A stretch of 64,000 nt of DNA from Streptomyces yatensis (lineage in GTDB: Bacteria > Actinomycetota > Actinomycetes > Streptomycetales > Streptomycetaceae), in assembly GCF_018069625.1 (NCBI RefSeq), contig NZ_CP072941.1, forward strand, positions 1,426,001-1,490,000, given 5' to 3'. The notes under the pieces were generated by a model. It ran no database searches and was not told where the DNA came from. It was given only the letters and a program-made list of their open reading frames with translations. Position numbers and translations under genes: made by a program. Every line of letters starts with the position of its first letter. The stretch's first letter is position 1. Positions 7,373-15,713 of the stretch are shown piece by piece.

Positions 7373-9166
7373 TCATGAGCCGCTGCCGGGGTAGGCCGTT
7401 CCGATGCGCACCTCGTCGAGCAGCAGCTTGCGGTAGTGCTTGGTGTCGGTGGCCGCCGCCCAGGTGCTGTTCACCGTGAGCCGGACATAGCGCTTGGTGG
7501 TGGCGGGGATGTCGATGAACGCCACTCCGCGGGCGCTGGGCAGCGTTCCGCTCGCCACCGGGCTGCCCCAGTCGCGGCCGTTGCCGGAGACCCGCACCTG
7601 GTAGTCGCGGATGCGGGCGGACTGCTCGGTGTCGGAGCGGGCGTAGGAGACCGACCACTCCCGCTGGTTCACCGCCAGATAGCGGAGGCTCTTGGCCGAC
7701 CGCAGATCGAAGGTGACCGAGGCGGGCAGGGTGGTGGCGTTGTCCCAGTAGGTCTCCGGGTCGCCGTCGAGTACGGCGGAGGCGGGGTGGCCGCTCGCGG
7801 AGACACTGGCGCTCGCGGTGACCGAACTGGCCGGAACGACACCCTGGCGGCCGTCGGTGCGGACCGCGAGGACGGTGTCGTACGGATCCCAGCCGGTGAT
7901 GCCGGAGATGGTGATCCTGCCGTCGCTCTGGCGGAAGTTCAGCTTCTTGCCGGTGCGGTAGTCGGTGACGCCGGTCGCCTTGTAGCCGTTGTCCCGCACG
8001 GTCAGCGTGGAGCCGGAGGGCCTGGTGAGGACGTGGATGAAGTGGCGGTCGGGGTCGGCCTCGCTCACCGTGGTCACCCCGTGGGCGCCGTCGTTCCAGG
8101 CGCCGGGCTGCAGGCCGCCGTAGGAGTAGCCGCCGCCCTCGGTGCCGCCCAGCGACCCCCAGATCTTGTCGAGATAGCTCTTGGCGTAGTCGTTGAAGGC
8201 TTCCTGCTTGCTCGGGAAGCGACCGTTCACCTGGGCGGTTTCGGCCATGAGCGATTTGACGGAGGATCCGGAGTTGCTGATCAGCCGGCCGAGGGTGAGT
8301 CCGTGGTCCACCGCCGAGTCGGTGCCGCTGTACCACCAGGCCCCGCTGCTGGGCAGCTTGAAGCAGGCTTCGGTGAGCCGGGGCTGCGGGGTCCAGATGG
8401 CCTGGGGATAGTCGTAGGCCGGGGTCATCCCGGTCTTCTGCTCATTGCTGACCGTGTCCATGATCGGCGTGTCTTCGTTGTTGTTGCTCAGCAGCCAGCC
8501 GGGACGGTCGGCACGGATCTTCTCGTAGAGCCCGTGGTCGATCCAGTAGTCGTTGTCGTTGTCGATCCAGAACCCGGACAGCTTCGGGTACTTCCGCATC
8601 ACTTCCACGACGTTGTCGTACGAGTACTCGCCGAAGCCGTCGCGCGTGGTCAGGTCGACGTCATGGCCCTTGTAGGCCGAGTAGGCCGCCGAGTCGAGCC
8701 ATTCATGGCCGCCCTCGGCATGCCACTGCGGGTCGTCGGTCATATAGAGCATGACCTTCAGCCCCTGGGCGTTCGCCGCCTCGATCAGCTCGCCGAGGAA
8801 GTCCCGCTTCGTGGAGCAGCTTCCGGGGACGGCGGACGGCCAGGCGCGAGCGTAGCCCAGACGGCTGTGGAAGGAGGCCAGCACCAGGTAGGAGGCGTGC
8901 AGCTTCTTGGCCTCGGCCACCCAGTAGTCGGCCTTCCAGCCGCCGTCGCTGACCGCCTTCTCCCAGGCGGAGCAGCTGGTGTAGCCGGGCGAGGTGCGCA
9001 TGCCCCAGTGCAGGAAGAGGCCCGCCTGGGAGTCGCGCAGCCACTGCTGACGGGAGTTGACCACATCGGCCCGCGCGGGGGCGGGGCCGGTCAGGGCGAG
9101 GGTGGCGACAAGAGACAGCACGGCTGCCGGCCAGACGCCGAGGCGCCGGCGGGATCTGCGGCCCAT
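7373..9166 (-). CDS. exported GH29-like alpha-L-fucosidase with C-terminal discoidin-type domain
   Basis: A 597-residue secreted protein. Residues 1-33 are an Arg-rich signal peptide (GRRSRRRLG, hydrophobic core, ARADV). The catalytic barrel begins WLRDSQAGLFLHWGMRTSPG, matching the FGIFxHWG region of GH29, and GFWIDNDNDYW holds the presumed nucleophile Asp. After about residue 440 an F5/8 type C-like beta-sandwich (HPASAVLDGDPETYWDN ... YVRLTVNSTW) probably binds sugar. It is divergent enough that fucose specificity is not certain. It sits between the PQQ operon and the divergent lyase/GSDH unit. Confidence 0.78.
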   Translation of the reverse strand: MGRRSRRRLGVWPAAVLSLVATLALTGPAPARADVVNSRQQWLRDSQAGLFLHWGMRTSPGYTSCSAWEKAVSDGGWKADYWVAEAKKLHASYLVLASFHSRLGYARAWPSAVPGSCSTKRDFLGELIEAANAQGLKVMLYMTDDPQWHAEGGHEWLDSAAYSAYKGHDVDLTTRDGFGEYSYDNVVEVMRKYPKLSGFWIDNDNDYWIDHGLYEKIRADRPGWLLSNNNEDTPIMDTVSNEQKTGMTPAYDYPQAIWTPQPRLTEACFKLPSSGAWWYSGTDSAVDHGLTLGRLISNSGSSVKSLMAETAQVNGRFPSKQEAFNDYAKSYLDKIWGSLGGTEGGGYSYGGLQPGAWNDGAHGVTTVSEADPDRHFIHVLTRPSGSTLTVRDNGYKATGVTDYRTGKKLNFRQSDGRITISGITGWDPYDTVLAVRTDGRQGVVPASSVTASASVSASGHPASAVLDGDPETYWDNATTLPASVTFDLRSAKSLRYLAVNQREWSVSYARSDTEQSARIRDYQVRVSGNGRDWGSPVASGTLPSARGVAFIDIPATTKRYVRLTVNSTWAAATDTKHYRKLLLDEVRIGTAYPGSGS

Positions 9167-9508
9167 GAGGGCTCCTTCTCGGGGGGCGTACGGTCATGTG
9201 CCGTTCTGTTGCAGCGTCACCGGCTGTTGGGGCTCGGTCAAGAAGCGTGCGTCAAAAATCCTCCGACCTCTCCGGCTGCACATTCCCCGTGCGTCACCAA
9301 CAAACAAGCGGAATCCGCTGGTAGTTGGCCGCTTTCCGCCGACCTCCCCCCACGCCACCGCCCCTTGGTCCACACCATTCCTTGACTCATCGGGCCATAC
9401 CTCCTACCTTCCGCGAAGCACTGTCCGCGTTCAGTGGAGCCGGCCATGCGGAGATCCACACGATCACGGGGTCTTCACTCCGGACCGTAGCCGACTACGG
9501 CTCACCTG
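9167..9508. other. divergent intergenic region
   Basis: About 340 bp upstream of the GH29-like gene (minus) and the lyase promoter (plus). A second possible plus-strand promoter, TTGACT (9382-9387) with TACCTT 17 bp later, can be seen. On the minus strand two TTGAC boxes lie about 70-95 bp upstream of the GH29-like start but without a clear -10. No gene is supported here. Confidence 0.4.
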
Positions 9509-9537
9509 TTGACGCGTTAGGAAGCCTTCCTTACAGT
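9509..9537 (+). promoter_or_regulatory. promoter with operator-like dyad in its spacer
   Basis: TTGACG (9509-9514), 17 bp, TACAGT (9532-9537) gives a good vegetative promoter, with a predicted start near 9544 and an ATG at 9576. The spacer contains AGGAAGCCTTCCT (9519-9531), an inverted repeat around a single central base. Its position between -35 and -10 suggests steric repression of the lyase/GSDH operon. The cognate regulator is not identified. Confidence 0.6.
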
Positions 9538-9575
9538 CCCCCCATGTGAACAAGGATCAGACAGGAGAATCCTTG

Positions 9576-10382
9576 ATGGAGCATTCACCGCTCTTACCCC
9601 GCACCGCCCTGGCTCTCGCGACCACGGCCGCGCTGATCGCCCCGGCAGCGGTCGCCTACGGTGCCGAGCGGTCCCCGCGGGCGCCGGCCGCGTCCTGGAG
9701 TCTGAAGTGGAGCCCCGCATCGGGGGCGAGTGTCGCCGACGCCTTCGAGGGCGCCGAGGACGACCGCGCCGACTCCCATCCCGGTGTCACCCACATCTAC
9801 CCCTACCAGGGCGGTTTCCGTACCGACATCCACTACCCCAAGGACGTCGACACCAGCACCGACCGCCAGCGCCAAGAGGTCAGGGGCATGGAGCGGAACG
9901 GCTCCGCCGTCAAGATCCTCAAGAACGAGACCTGGCGGATCCAGTACCAGATGTATGTGCCGGACACCCTCGACGCGACCACCGGCTTCACCCACATCAT
10001 GCAGATCAAGGTGGGGGACGTGGCCGCCCCGCTGTTCACCATGTCGCTGCACCAGCACGGCGACGGGCCCAAGGTAGAGATCCGGACGTCGGACGACGAC
10101 GACAACCTCACCGAGGCCGGGGCCGCCGACATGACGCCGCTCCAGGGCGCGTGGAGCGATGTGTCGGTCGAGGTCAAGGCGGCCGACTCGGGCGCGTACG
10201 CCGACTGGTCGGTGACCACCGGCGGCAGACGAGTCGCCGCGTACAAGCGCACCGGCCTGGACCTGTGGCGCGGCAAGAACTATCTGCGGCCCAAGTGGGG
10301 CATCTACCGGAGCCTGAACAGCGACGGCCTCCGGACCACCTACCTGCTCACCCGGAACTTCAAGGCGTACAAGCTCCAGTAG
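9576..10382 (+). CDS. secreted polysaccharide lyase (heparin-lyase-like fold)
   Basis: A 268-residue exported protein. AGGAGA at 9563-9568 decides for the ATG at 9576 over an in-frame GTG at 9546. A signal peptide spans about residues 1-32 (ALALATTAALIAPAAVAYGA). The mature part has features of bacterial beta-jelly-roll lyases: ETWRIQYQMYVPD, FTHIMQIKVG, TMSLHQHGDGPKVEIRT and a C-terminal PKWGIYRS. It would cleave an acidic polysaccharide outside the cell. It forms a two-gene operon with the GSDH gene 11 bp downstream. The fold-level call is better supported than any substrate. Confidence 0.7.
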   Translation: MEHSPLLPRTALALATTAALIAPAAVAYGAERSPRAPAASWSLKWSPASGASVADAFEGAEDDRADSHPGVTHIYPYQGGFRTDIHYPKDVDTSTDRQRQEVRGMERNGSAVKILKNETWRIQYQMYVPDTLDATTGFTHIMQIKVGDVAAPLFTMSLHQHGDGPKVEIRTSDDDDNLTEAGAADMTPLQGAWSDVSVEVKAADSGAYADWSVTTGGRRVAAYKRTGLDLWRGKNYLRPKWGIYRSLNSDGLRTTYLLTRNFKAYKLQ

Positions 10383-10393
10383 GAGGGCGCGCG

Positions 10394-11476
10394 ATGAAGA
10401 GCTATCGGAACACCCTGGTGGCCGCGGCCGCCACCACCGCACTCGCCGCGGGGCTGCTGCTCACCCAGACCGGCACCGGCAGCGCCGCGACCTCGGCGGC
10501 CGACTCGGCCCCCTCGGACATCAAGACCGTCTCCTCCGGCTGGTCGATCCCCTGGGGACTCAGCTGGCTGCCCGACGGCTCGGCCCTGATCACCGAGCGC
10601 GACGCGTTCGACGTCTACAAGCTCACCCAGTCGGGCACCAGGACCAAGGTGGGCACGGTGCCCAATGTGGTGACCACCGGCGGTGAGGGCGGGCTGCTGG
10701 GCATCGCGGTGTCCCCGAACTGGAACAGCGACCACGCCGTCTATCTGATGCACACCGCCTCCGACGGCAACCGCATCGCCCGGATGACCTACGACGGCTC
10801 CTCGCTCAGCGGCTACAAGGCGCTGGTCACCGGCATCAAGAAGAACAAGTATCACAACGGCGGACGCCTGAAGTTCGGTCCGGACGGCTATCTGTACGCC
10901 ACCACCGGGGAGGCCCAGACCCCCGATCTCGCCCAGGACAAGAACTCCCTCAACGGCAAGATCCTCCGGATGACCACGGACGGCAAGCCCGCCCCGGGCA
11001 ATCCGTTCGGCACGCTCGTCTACTCCTACGGCCACCGCAATCCGCAGGGCATCACCTGGGATCCGCAGGGGAGGCTGTGGGAGGCCGAGTTCGGCAACAG
11101 CAAGTACGACGAGCTCAACCTCATCGAACCGGGCAAGAACTACGGCTGGCCGACCTGTGAGGGCAACTGCTCCACCTCCGGGATGACCAACCCCAAGCGC
11201 CAGTGGCCGGTCGGCGACGCCTCGCCCAGCGGGGTCACCTACGCCGACGGCGCGATGTACATGGCGGCGCTGCGCGGTGAGCGGCTGTGGCGGATCCCGG
11301 TGGACGGGACGAGCGCGGGCACCCCCAAGGCGTACTACACCAGCTCCTACGGGCGGCTGCGCACCGTGGAGACCGTGCCGGGCAAGAACACGCTGTGGCT
11401 GTCCACGACCAACGCCGACAACAACGGCGGGGAGCCGGACGGCGCGGACAAGGTGTTCCAGGTCGAGTTGAAGTAG
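10394..11476 (+). CDS. exported PQQ-dependent aldose/sorbosone dehydrogenase (GSDH family)
   Basis: 360 residues, AGGAGG directly before the ATG. A signal peptide ends near residue 36 (GTGSAATSA). The six-bladed propeller shows typical GSDH motifs: IPWGLSWLPDGSALITER, TGGEGGLLGIAVSP, HNGGRLKFGPDGYLYATTGE, SYGHRNPQGITW and PGKNYGWPTCEG. These enzymes oxidise soluble sugars outside the cell with PQQ and calcium. A complete PQQ operon ends about 3.3 kb away, which supports holo-enzyme formation. It shares a promoter with the polysaccharide lyase, suggesting the released sugar is the substrate (inference). Confidence 0.88.
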   Translation: MKSYRNTLVAAAATTALAAGLLLTQTGTGSAATSAADSAPSDIKTVSSGWSIPWGLSWLPDGSALITERDAFDVYKLTQSGTRTKVGTVPNVVTTGGEGGLLGIAVSPNWNSDHAVYLMHTASDGNRIARMTYDGSSLSGYKALVTGIKKNKYHNGGRLKFGPDGYLYATTGEAQTPDLAQDKNSLNGKILRMTTDGKPAPGNPFGTLVYSYGHRNPQGITWDPQGRLWEAEFGNSKYDELNLIEPGKNYGWPTCEGNCSTSGMTNPKRQWPVGDASPSGVTYADGAMYMAALRGERLWRIPVDGTSAGTPKAYYTSSYGRLRTVETVPGKNTLWLSTTNADNNGGEPDGADKVFQVELK

Positions 11477-11492
11477 CGCCTTCGCGGGTGAG

Positions 11493-11526
11493 CGTACGGG
11501 CGCGGTCCGCGGACCGCGCCCGTACG
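11493..11526. terminator. bidirectional terminator (34-bp palindrome)
   Basis: Arms of 16 bp (CGTACGGGCGCGGTCC and its complement) around a 2-nt centre, between the convergent GSDH and GH88/105 genes. Confidence 0.75.
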
Positions 11527-11551
11527 TCCATGTCGCGCCCGTACGTCGGTG

Positions 11552-12697
11552 TCAGTATGCGAGCCGCTCGTTCATGAGCAGGAAGGCGCCCAGACCGTGG
11601 AGGTCGTTCGTATTGCGCGGCCGATTGAGGTAGTACGCCAGGTCTCCGACGTTGGTGCCCTCGCTGATGTCGGAGATGTTCGTCAGCCCGTCGGAGCCGA
11701 CCGACACCTTCCGCAGCACGCCCTGATAGCCCCGGCGCGCCGCCGAGGCGTAGGCGCCGCCGCTGATCCAGCCGTGCTTCAGGGCCGCGTGCAGCATCAG
11801 GGTGTACATGCTGGAGGCGGAGGTCTCGGTCCAGTTGCCGGGGTCGCTCGCCTTGTCGACGACCTGGAACCAGCGGCCGGTGGCCGGGTCCTGGTAGCGC
11901 ACGAAACCCTTCGCCAAGTGCCGTACGTTGCCGATGAGTTCGGCGCGGCGCGGATGGTCGGCGGGGAGCATTTCCAGCACCTCCACATGGGTCATCGCGG
12001 TCCAGCCGATGGCCCGTGCCCAGTGGTAGCCGGAGGTGCCGGTGGTGGGATCGGGCTTCCACGGGGCGTCGCCGTCGGCGTCGAAGGCGTGGTAGAGCAG
12101 CCCGTTGGACGCCTTGAGGTGGCGGAAGTACACCGAGAGGTTCCGGGTGACCTCCTCGTACGCGTACGCCTGGTCGCCGTAGGCGGTGCCGTAGCGCAGC
12201 AGGAAGGGCTGGGCCATGAAGACGCCGTCGCCCCACAGTTCGTTGGTCTTGCCGGTGGCGTGCCACATCCCGCCGTCGGCGGTGCGCGGATAGCTGGTGA
12301 TCCGGGCGCGGATCTGGTCGGCGGCGGTCCGGTAGCGGGGGTCGCCGGTCTCCTGGTGGAGGACCAGCAGCAGATTGCCGGACTGCATCGCGTCGAGGTT
12401 GTCGAAGGTCCGGCTCATATGACCGTCGGCGTCGACGAAGTTGTCCACCCAGCGCTTGATGTACGCCAGGTACGAGGGCTCCTTGACCCGCTGGTAGACG
12501 CGGTGGGTGCCGAGCAGGAACAGCCCCCGGGTGTAGCCCCAGCCGCCGAGCGAGGCGGGGTCGGGGTAGCGGGCGACGGTGGAGTCCACCACCGCCCGGG
12601 ACCAGTCGGCGGGCGCCGCGCCGGCGCCCGCCGTCGGGAGGAGAAGGCCGCCGGTGATGCCCAGTGTGCTCGCGAACAGCGTTCTGCGACTGATCAC
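11552..12697 (-). CDS. exported GH88/GH105-type unsaturated uronyl hydrolase
   Basis: 381 residues from the GTG at 12697, chosen because GGGGAA lies 5-6 nt upstream and the protein then starts with a twin-arginine signal (ISRRTLFASTLGITGG). The mature alpha/alpha barrel has FDNLDAMQSGNLLLVLH, DGGMWHATGKTNELWGDGVFM and YHWARAIGWTAMTHVE, typical of YteR-like hydrolases that remove the unsaturated uronic acid left by polysaccharide lyases. That fits the lyase encoded 1.2 kb away. The longer frame to 12742 lacks a good ribosome site. Confidence 0.82.
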   Translation of the reverse strand: MISRRTLFASTLGITGGLLLPTAGAGAAPADWSRAVVDSTVARYPDPASLGGWGYTRGLFLLGTHRVYQRVKEPSYLAYIKRWVDNFVDADGHMSRTFDNLDAMQSGNLLLVLHQETGDPRYRTAADQIRARITSYPRTADGGMWHATGKTNELWGDGVFMAQPFLLRYGTAYGDQAYAYEEVTRNLSVYFRHLKASNGLLYHAFDADGDAPWKPDPTTGTSGYHWARAIGWTAMTHVEVLEMLPADHPRRAELIGNVRHLAKGFVRYQDPATGRWFQVVDKASDPGNWTETSASSMYTLMLHAALKHGWISGGAYASAARRGYQGVLRKVSVGSDGLTNISDISEGTNVGDLAYYLNRPRNTNDLHGLGAFLLMNERLAY

Positions 12698-12859
12698 TCG
12701 TTCCCCTTTTCTCAGGGCTCGGTTCGGCTCCGGGTCGCCCACGTCTCCCCCGGCTACCGCTGGGAGGGACCCGCTGCCGGTCGTCGACCGTGCCCGGCCC
12801 GCGCGTTCCTCACGGGTCCGCGCGCGCTCTCCCTTTCGACAGCGGTGCGCCCCTTCGGC

Positions 12860-14152
12860 TCACCGGCCGTGGGTGGCGCGTACACGCCAAGAATAGCGGC
12901 GAACGCTCCGTACCGGGGCAAAAGCGGAGGAAAGGCCAGAATCCGCCGTACCCGTCAGTAGTCCGGCCACCAGCCGGCCGGTGGCGGGCGCGAGCATCAG
13001 CCCCAGCATGTTGTGACCGGTCGCCAGCAGCACCCGGGGATGGCCGGGCACCGGCCCGATCAGCGGCAGCCCGTCGGGGGTCATGGGCCGCGGCCCCACC
13101 CACTCCTCCTGGCGGTCGTCCCAGTCGGCATGGCGCAGATACGGGCGCGCGGCGGCGACGATGGCCTCGATGCGCCGCTGCCGGAACCGGTCGGCGTCGC
13201 GCTCGAACTCCATCGTCCCGGCGACCCGGACCCGCTTGCCCATCGGAGTGAGCACCACCTTGGCCGCGCCGAGGTGGACCAGCCGGGAGGGCGGCGGCTC
13301 GGCCGCCACGGAGAAGCTGTACCCCTTGCCCGCCACCAGGTCGACGTCCAGGCCGAGTCCGCGGACCAGCTCGCGCGACCGGACGCCCGCGGCGATGACC
13401 ACCGCGTCGCTCCGGTACGTCCCGGCCGAAGTGCGCACCTCGGTGCGGCCGCCCCGGTCCGTGACGGCCGACACCCGGGCGCCCTCGACCAGTTCGACGC
13501 CCTGGCCCCGCAGCCGCTCGGCGAGCCGGTCCACGAAGAGCGAGGGGTCGAGCGACCACTGGCGCTCCACCACGAAACCCGCCCGGGCGCCGTCGGTGAG
13601 CGAGGGCTCCGCCTCCGCGAGCCGGGCCCCCTCCAGCACCCCGCCGGGTGCGATGGGGGCGTCCAGCCGGCGGAAGGCGGCCAGCGCCTCGGCGGCGTAC
13701 TCGCGGGAGGGGAAGGCGAAGAGGAAGCCGTCCTTGTGCGCCTCCCCGTCGACACCGGCCGCCTCCAGCTCCTCGAAGAGCCCGAAGGTGCCCTTCGCGA
13801 GCGCGCCGAGGGCGGCGACCCCCCGCGCGTAGTGGCGCGAGGTGGCCCGCAGCCCGAACCGGACCAGGAACCGCAGCAGTTCGGCACCGGCCGCGGGGTG
13901 GATCGCCAGCGCGCTGTCCGGGCGGTGCAATCCGCGCAGCGCCGTACCGATGACCCCGGGCGCGGCCAGCGGTTCGACCAGGTCGGGGCAGACCTCCCCG
14001 GCGTTGCCGCGGGAGGCGCCGCTGCCCAGCCGGTCGCGTTCGAGGACGGTGACCCGCAGTCCGGCGGCGCTGAGGTAGTGGGCACAGGCCAGGCCGACGA
14101 CTCCGCCGCCGACGATCGTGACCGTGGCGGGCGGGGTGTCCGGGGAGGTCAT
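12860..14152 (-). CDS. DadA-like FAD-dependent amino-acid oxidase/dehydrogenase
   Basis: 430 residues of the DAO superfamily. N-terminal VTIVGGGVVGLACAHYLSAAG is the FAD-binding GxGxxG, followed by ERDRLGSGASRGNAGEVCP as in D-amino acid dehydrogenases. C-terminal MTPDGLPLIGPVPGHPRVLLATGHNMLGL is the second flavin region. Probable reaction: oxidative deamination of a D-amino acid or related amine (opine/hydroxyproline-type substrates also possible). Its ATG overlaps the stop of the MFS gene (ATGA), so the transporter probably imports the substrate. Confidence 0.85.
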   Translation of the reverse strand: MTSPDTPPATVTIVGGGVVGLACAHYLSAAGLRVTVLERDRLGSGASRGNAGEVCPDLVEPLAAPGVIGTALRGLHRPDSALAIHPAAGAELLRFLVRFGLRATSRHYARGVAALGALAKGTFGLFEELEAAGVDGEAHKDGFLFAFPSREYAAEALAAFRRLDAPIAPGGVLEGARLAEAEPSLTDGARAGFVVERQWSLDPSLFVDRLAERLRGQGVELVEGARVSAVTDRGGRTEVRTSAGTYRSDAVVIAAGVRSRELVRGLGLDVDLVAGKGYSFSVAAEPPPSRLVHLGAAKVVLTPMGKRVRVAGTMEFERDADRFRQRRIEAIVAAARPYLRHADWDDRQEEWVGPRPMTPDGLPLIGPVPGHPRVLLATGHNMLGLMLAPATGRLVAGLLTGTADSGLSSAFAPVRSVRRYSWRVRATHGR

Positions 14153-15543
14153 GAAGGCTCCTTCACCGCGGGGGACGGTGTGGTCGAAGAGGTGTCATGG
14201 CTGGTACGCGCCCGCCCGCGGGCGTAGTCCGCGTCCGCGGAGCTGGCGTCGGCGAGGGTGAGCCCGCTGGTCTCCGGCGCGAGGACGTACGACGTGCCCC
14301 AGCCGATGACGCAGATCACCGCGCCGAGCAGCATGGCCAGCCGGGTGCTGTGGTCGAGGACGACGGGCGCGCCCCAGGTGCCGATCGCGGCGCCGACCCG
14401 GCTGATGCCGGTGGCGAAGCCGTTGGCGGTGGCCCGCACTCCGGTCGGGAACAGCTCGGAGGGATAGATGGCCTGCAGACACTGACTGGAGAAGGCGGCC
14501 ACGCCGAAGGCCGCGAAGAGGACCACCACGACGGCCGGTGCGGGGCGGGCGAGGGCCGCGAGACAGAGCAGAGGGATCGCGGAGAGGCCGAAGCTCCACA
14601 GGAGCAGGGTGCGCCGCCCCTTGTTGATGACCAGGATCCCGGAGAGCGAGCCGAGCACGAAGAAGATCTGCACCACGACCGAGCCCAGGTAGGAGTCGTT
14701 GCCGTCGGCCAGTCCGAAGGAGGACAGGATGGTGGGCTCGTAGGTGGTGATGGCGTAGATCGGCAGCAGCTGACAGGCCCAGAAGACACTGACGAAAATG
14801 GTCCGGCGCAGATAGGCGCCGCGGAAGATGTCGGTGTAGCGGGTGCGGGAGGCGGTGTCCGCCTCGAGGTCGGCCACGGTCGCGTCCGGGCCGAGCATCT
14901 GCTTCAGCACGGCCTCCGCTTCCTGGTTGCGGCCCTTGCTGAGCAGCCAGCGCGGCGACTCGGGGGTGCCGAACCGCAACAGGAGGATGAGGACGGCGGG
15001 GATCGCGCTGCTCGCGAGCATCCAGCGCCAGTTGTCATGGCCGGAGGACATCATCGCCCAGCCGACGACATAGGCGACGGCCGCGCCGACCGACCACATG
15101 GTGACCATGACGACCAGCAGCGGGCCCCGGGAGTTACGGGGCGCGAACTCGGAGGCGATGGTGCCCGCGATGGCGAAGTCGGCGCCGATGGCGATGCCCA
15201 TGAGGAAGCGCAGCACGGTGAGCTGCCAGGGATCGCTGACGAAGAACTGCGCCGCGGAGAGCAGGATGAAGGCGGCGATGTCGAAGAGATAGACCTTCTG
15301 CCGCCCGACCCGGTCGGTGACATAGCCGAAGACCAGGCCCCCGGCGAACATGCCGACCAGGGAGGCGGAGCCGACCACTCCGGAGTCGAAGGAGTTGAGG
15401 TGGTAGTCGGCGGTGAGAAGCGGAAGCGCGACGCCGATGATGCTGAGGATGTAGCCGTCGCAGAACTCACCGCCGCCGGCGTAGAGCGTGATGAGCCAGT
15501 GGGTGCGGGTAGGACGGGATTTCTCCAGGGATGCTGTGCTCAT
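14149..15543 (-). CDS. MFS transporter, sugar/organic-acid type
   Basis: 464 residues, about 12 hydrophobic segments. The start at 15543 is preceded by AGGAGA 5 nt upstream; the longer frame is not needed. Family marks: GYVTDRVGRQKVYLFD between TM2 and TM3, PESPRWLLSKGRNQEAEAVLK before the central loop and PSELFPTGVRATANGFATG in the second half, as in the sugar/shikimate/aromatic-acid porter group. First gene of an operon with the DadA-like enzyme and divergent from a CdaR-like regulator that is the likely controller. Confidence 0.88.
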   Translation of the reverse strand: MSTASLEKSRPTRTHWLITLYAGGGEFCDGYILSIIGVALPLLTADYHLNSFDSGVVGSASLVGMFAGGLVFGYVTDRVGRQKVYLFDIAAFILLSAAQFFVSDPWQLTVLRFLMGIAIGADFAIAGTIASEFAPRNSRGPLLVVMVTMWSVGAAVAYVVGWAMMSSGHDNWRWMLASSAIPAVLILLLRFGTPESPRWLLSKGRNQEAEAVLKQMLGPDATVADLEADTASRTRYTDIFRGAYLRRTIFVSVFWACQLLPIYAITTYEPTILSSFGLADGNDSYLGSVVVQIFFVLGSLSGILVINKGRRTLLLWSFGLSAIPLLCLAALARPAPAVVVVLFAAFGVAAFSSQCLQAIYPSELFPTGVRATANGFATGISRVGAAIGTWGAPVVLDHSTRLAMLLGAVICVIGWGTSYVLAPETSGLTLADASSADADYARGRARTSHDTSSTTPSPAVKEPS

Positions 15544-15713
15544 GGCCGTCTCCTGAGGAGATGCTCCTGGGGAGGAGGAGGACGGATGGCCGGGCGGTCG
15601 CGAGGCGCCCGGTGCTGATGTCCGAAGACGGTAGGCAGCGTCCGGCGGTCGGTCATCGTTGGAATCGTATGAACCGATCGCCACCTGGAAGCCCATGCTT
15701 GTACGATCCGCCC
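15544..15713. promoter_or_regulatory. divergent promoter region, MFS / CdaR-like regulator
   Basis: 170 bp. ATCGTA at 15665-15670 and TACGAT at 15702-15707 form inverted 6-bp half-sites flanked by similar GGA bases, possibly sites for the neighbouring regulator. No clear -35/-10 pair was recognised. Confidence 0.35.

Noticed and set aside
7275..8336. 353-codon ORF in another frame of the GH29-like gene
   Set aside because: Extremely His/Arg/Pro-rich, no motif; the overlapping frame has signal peptide and catalytic motifs.
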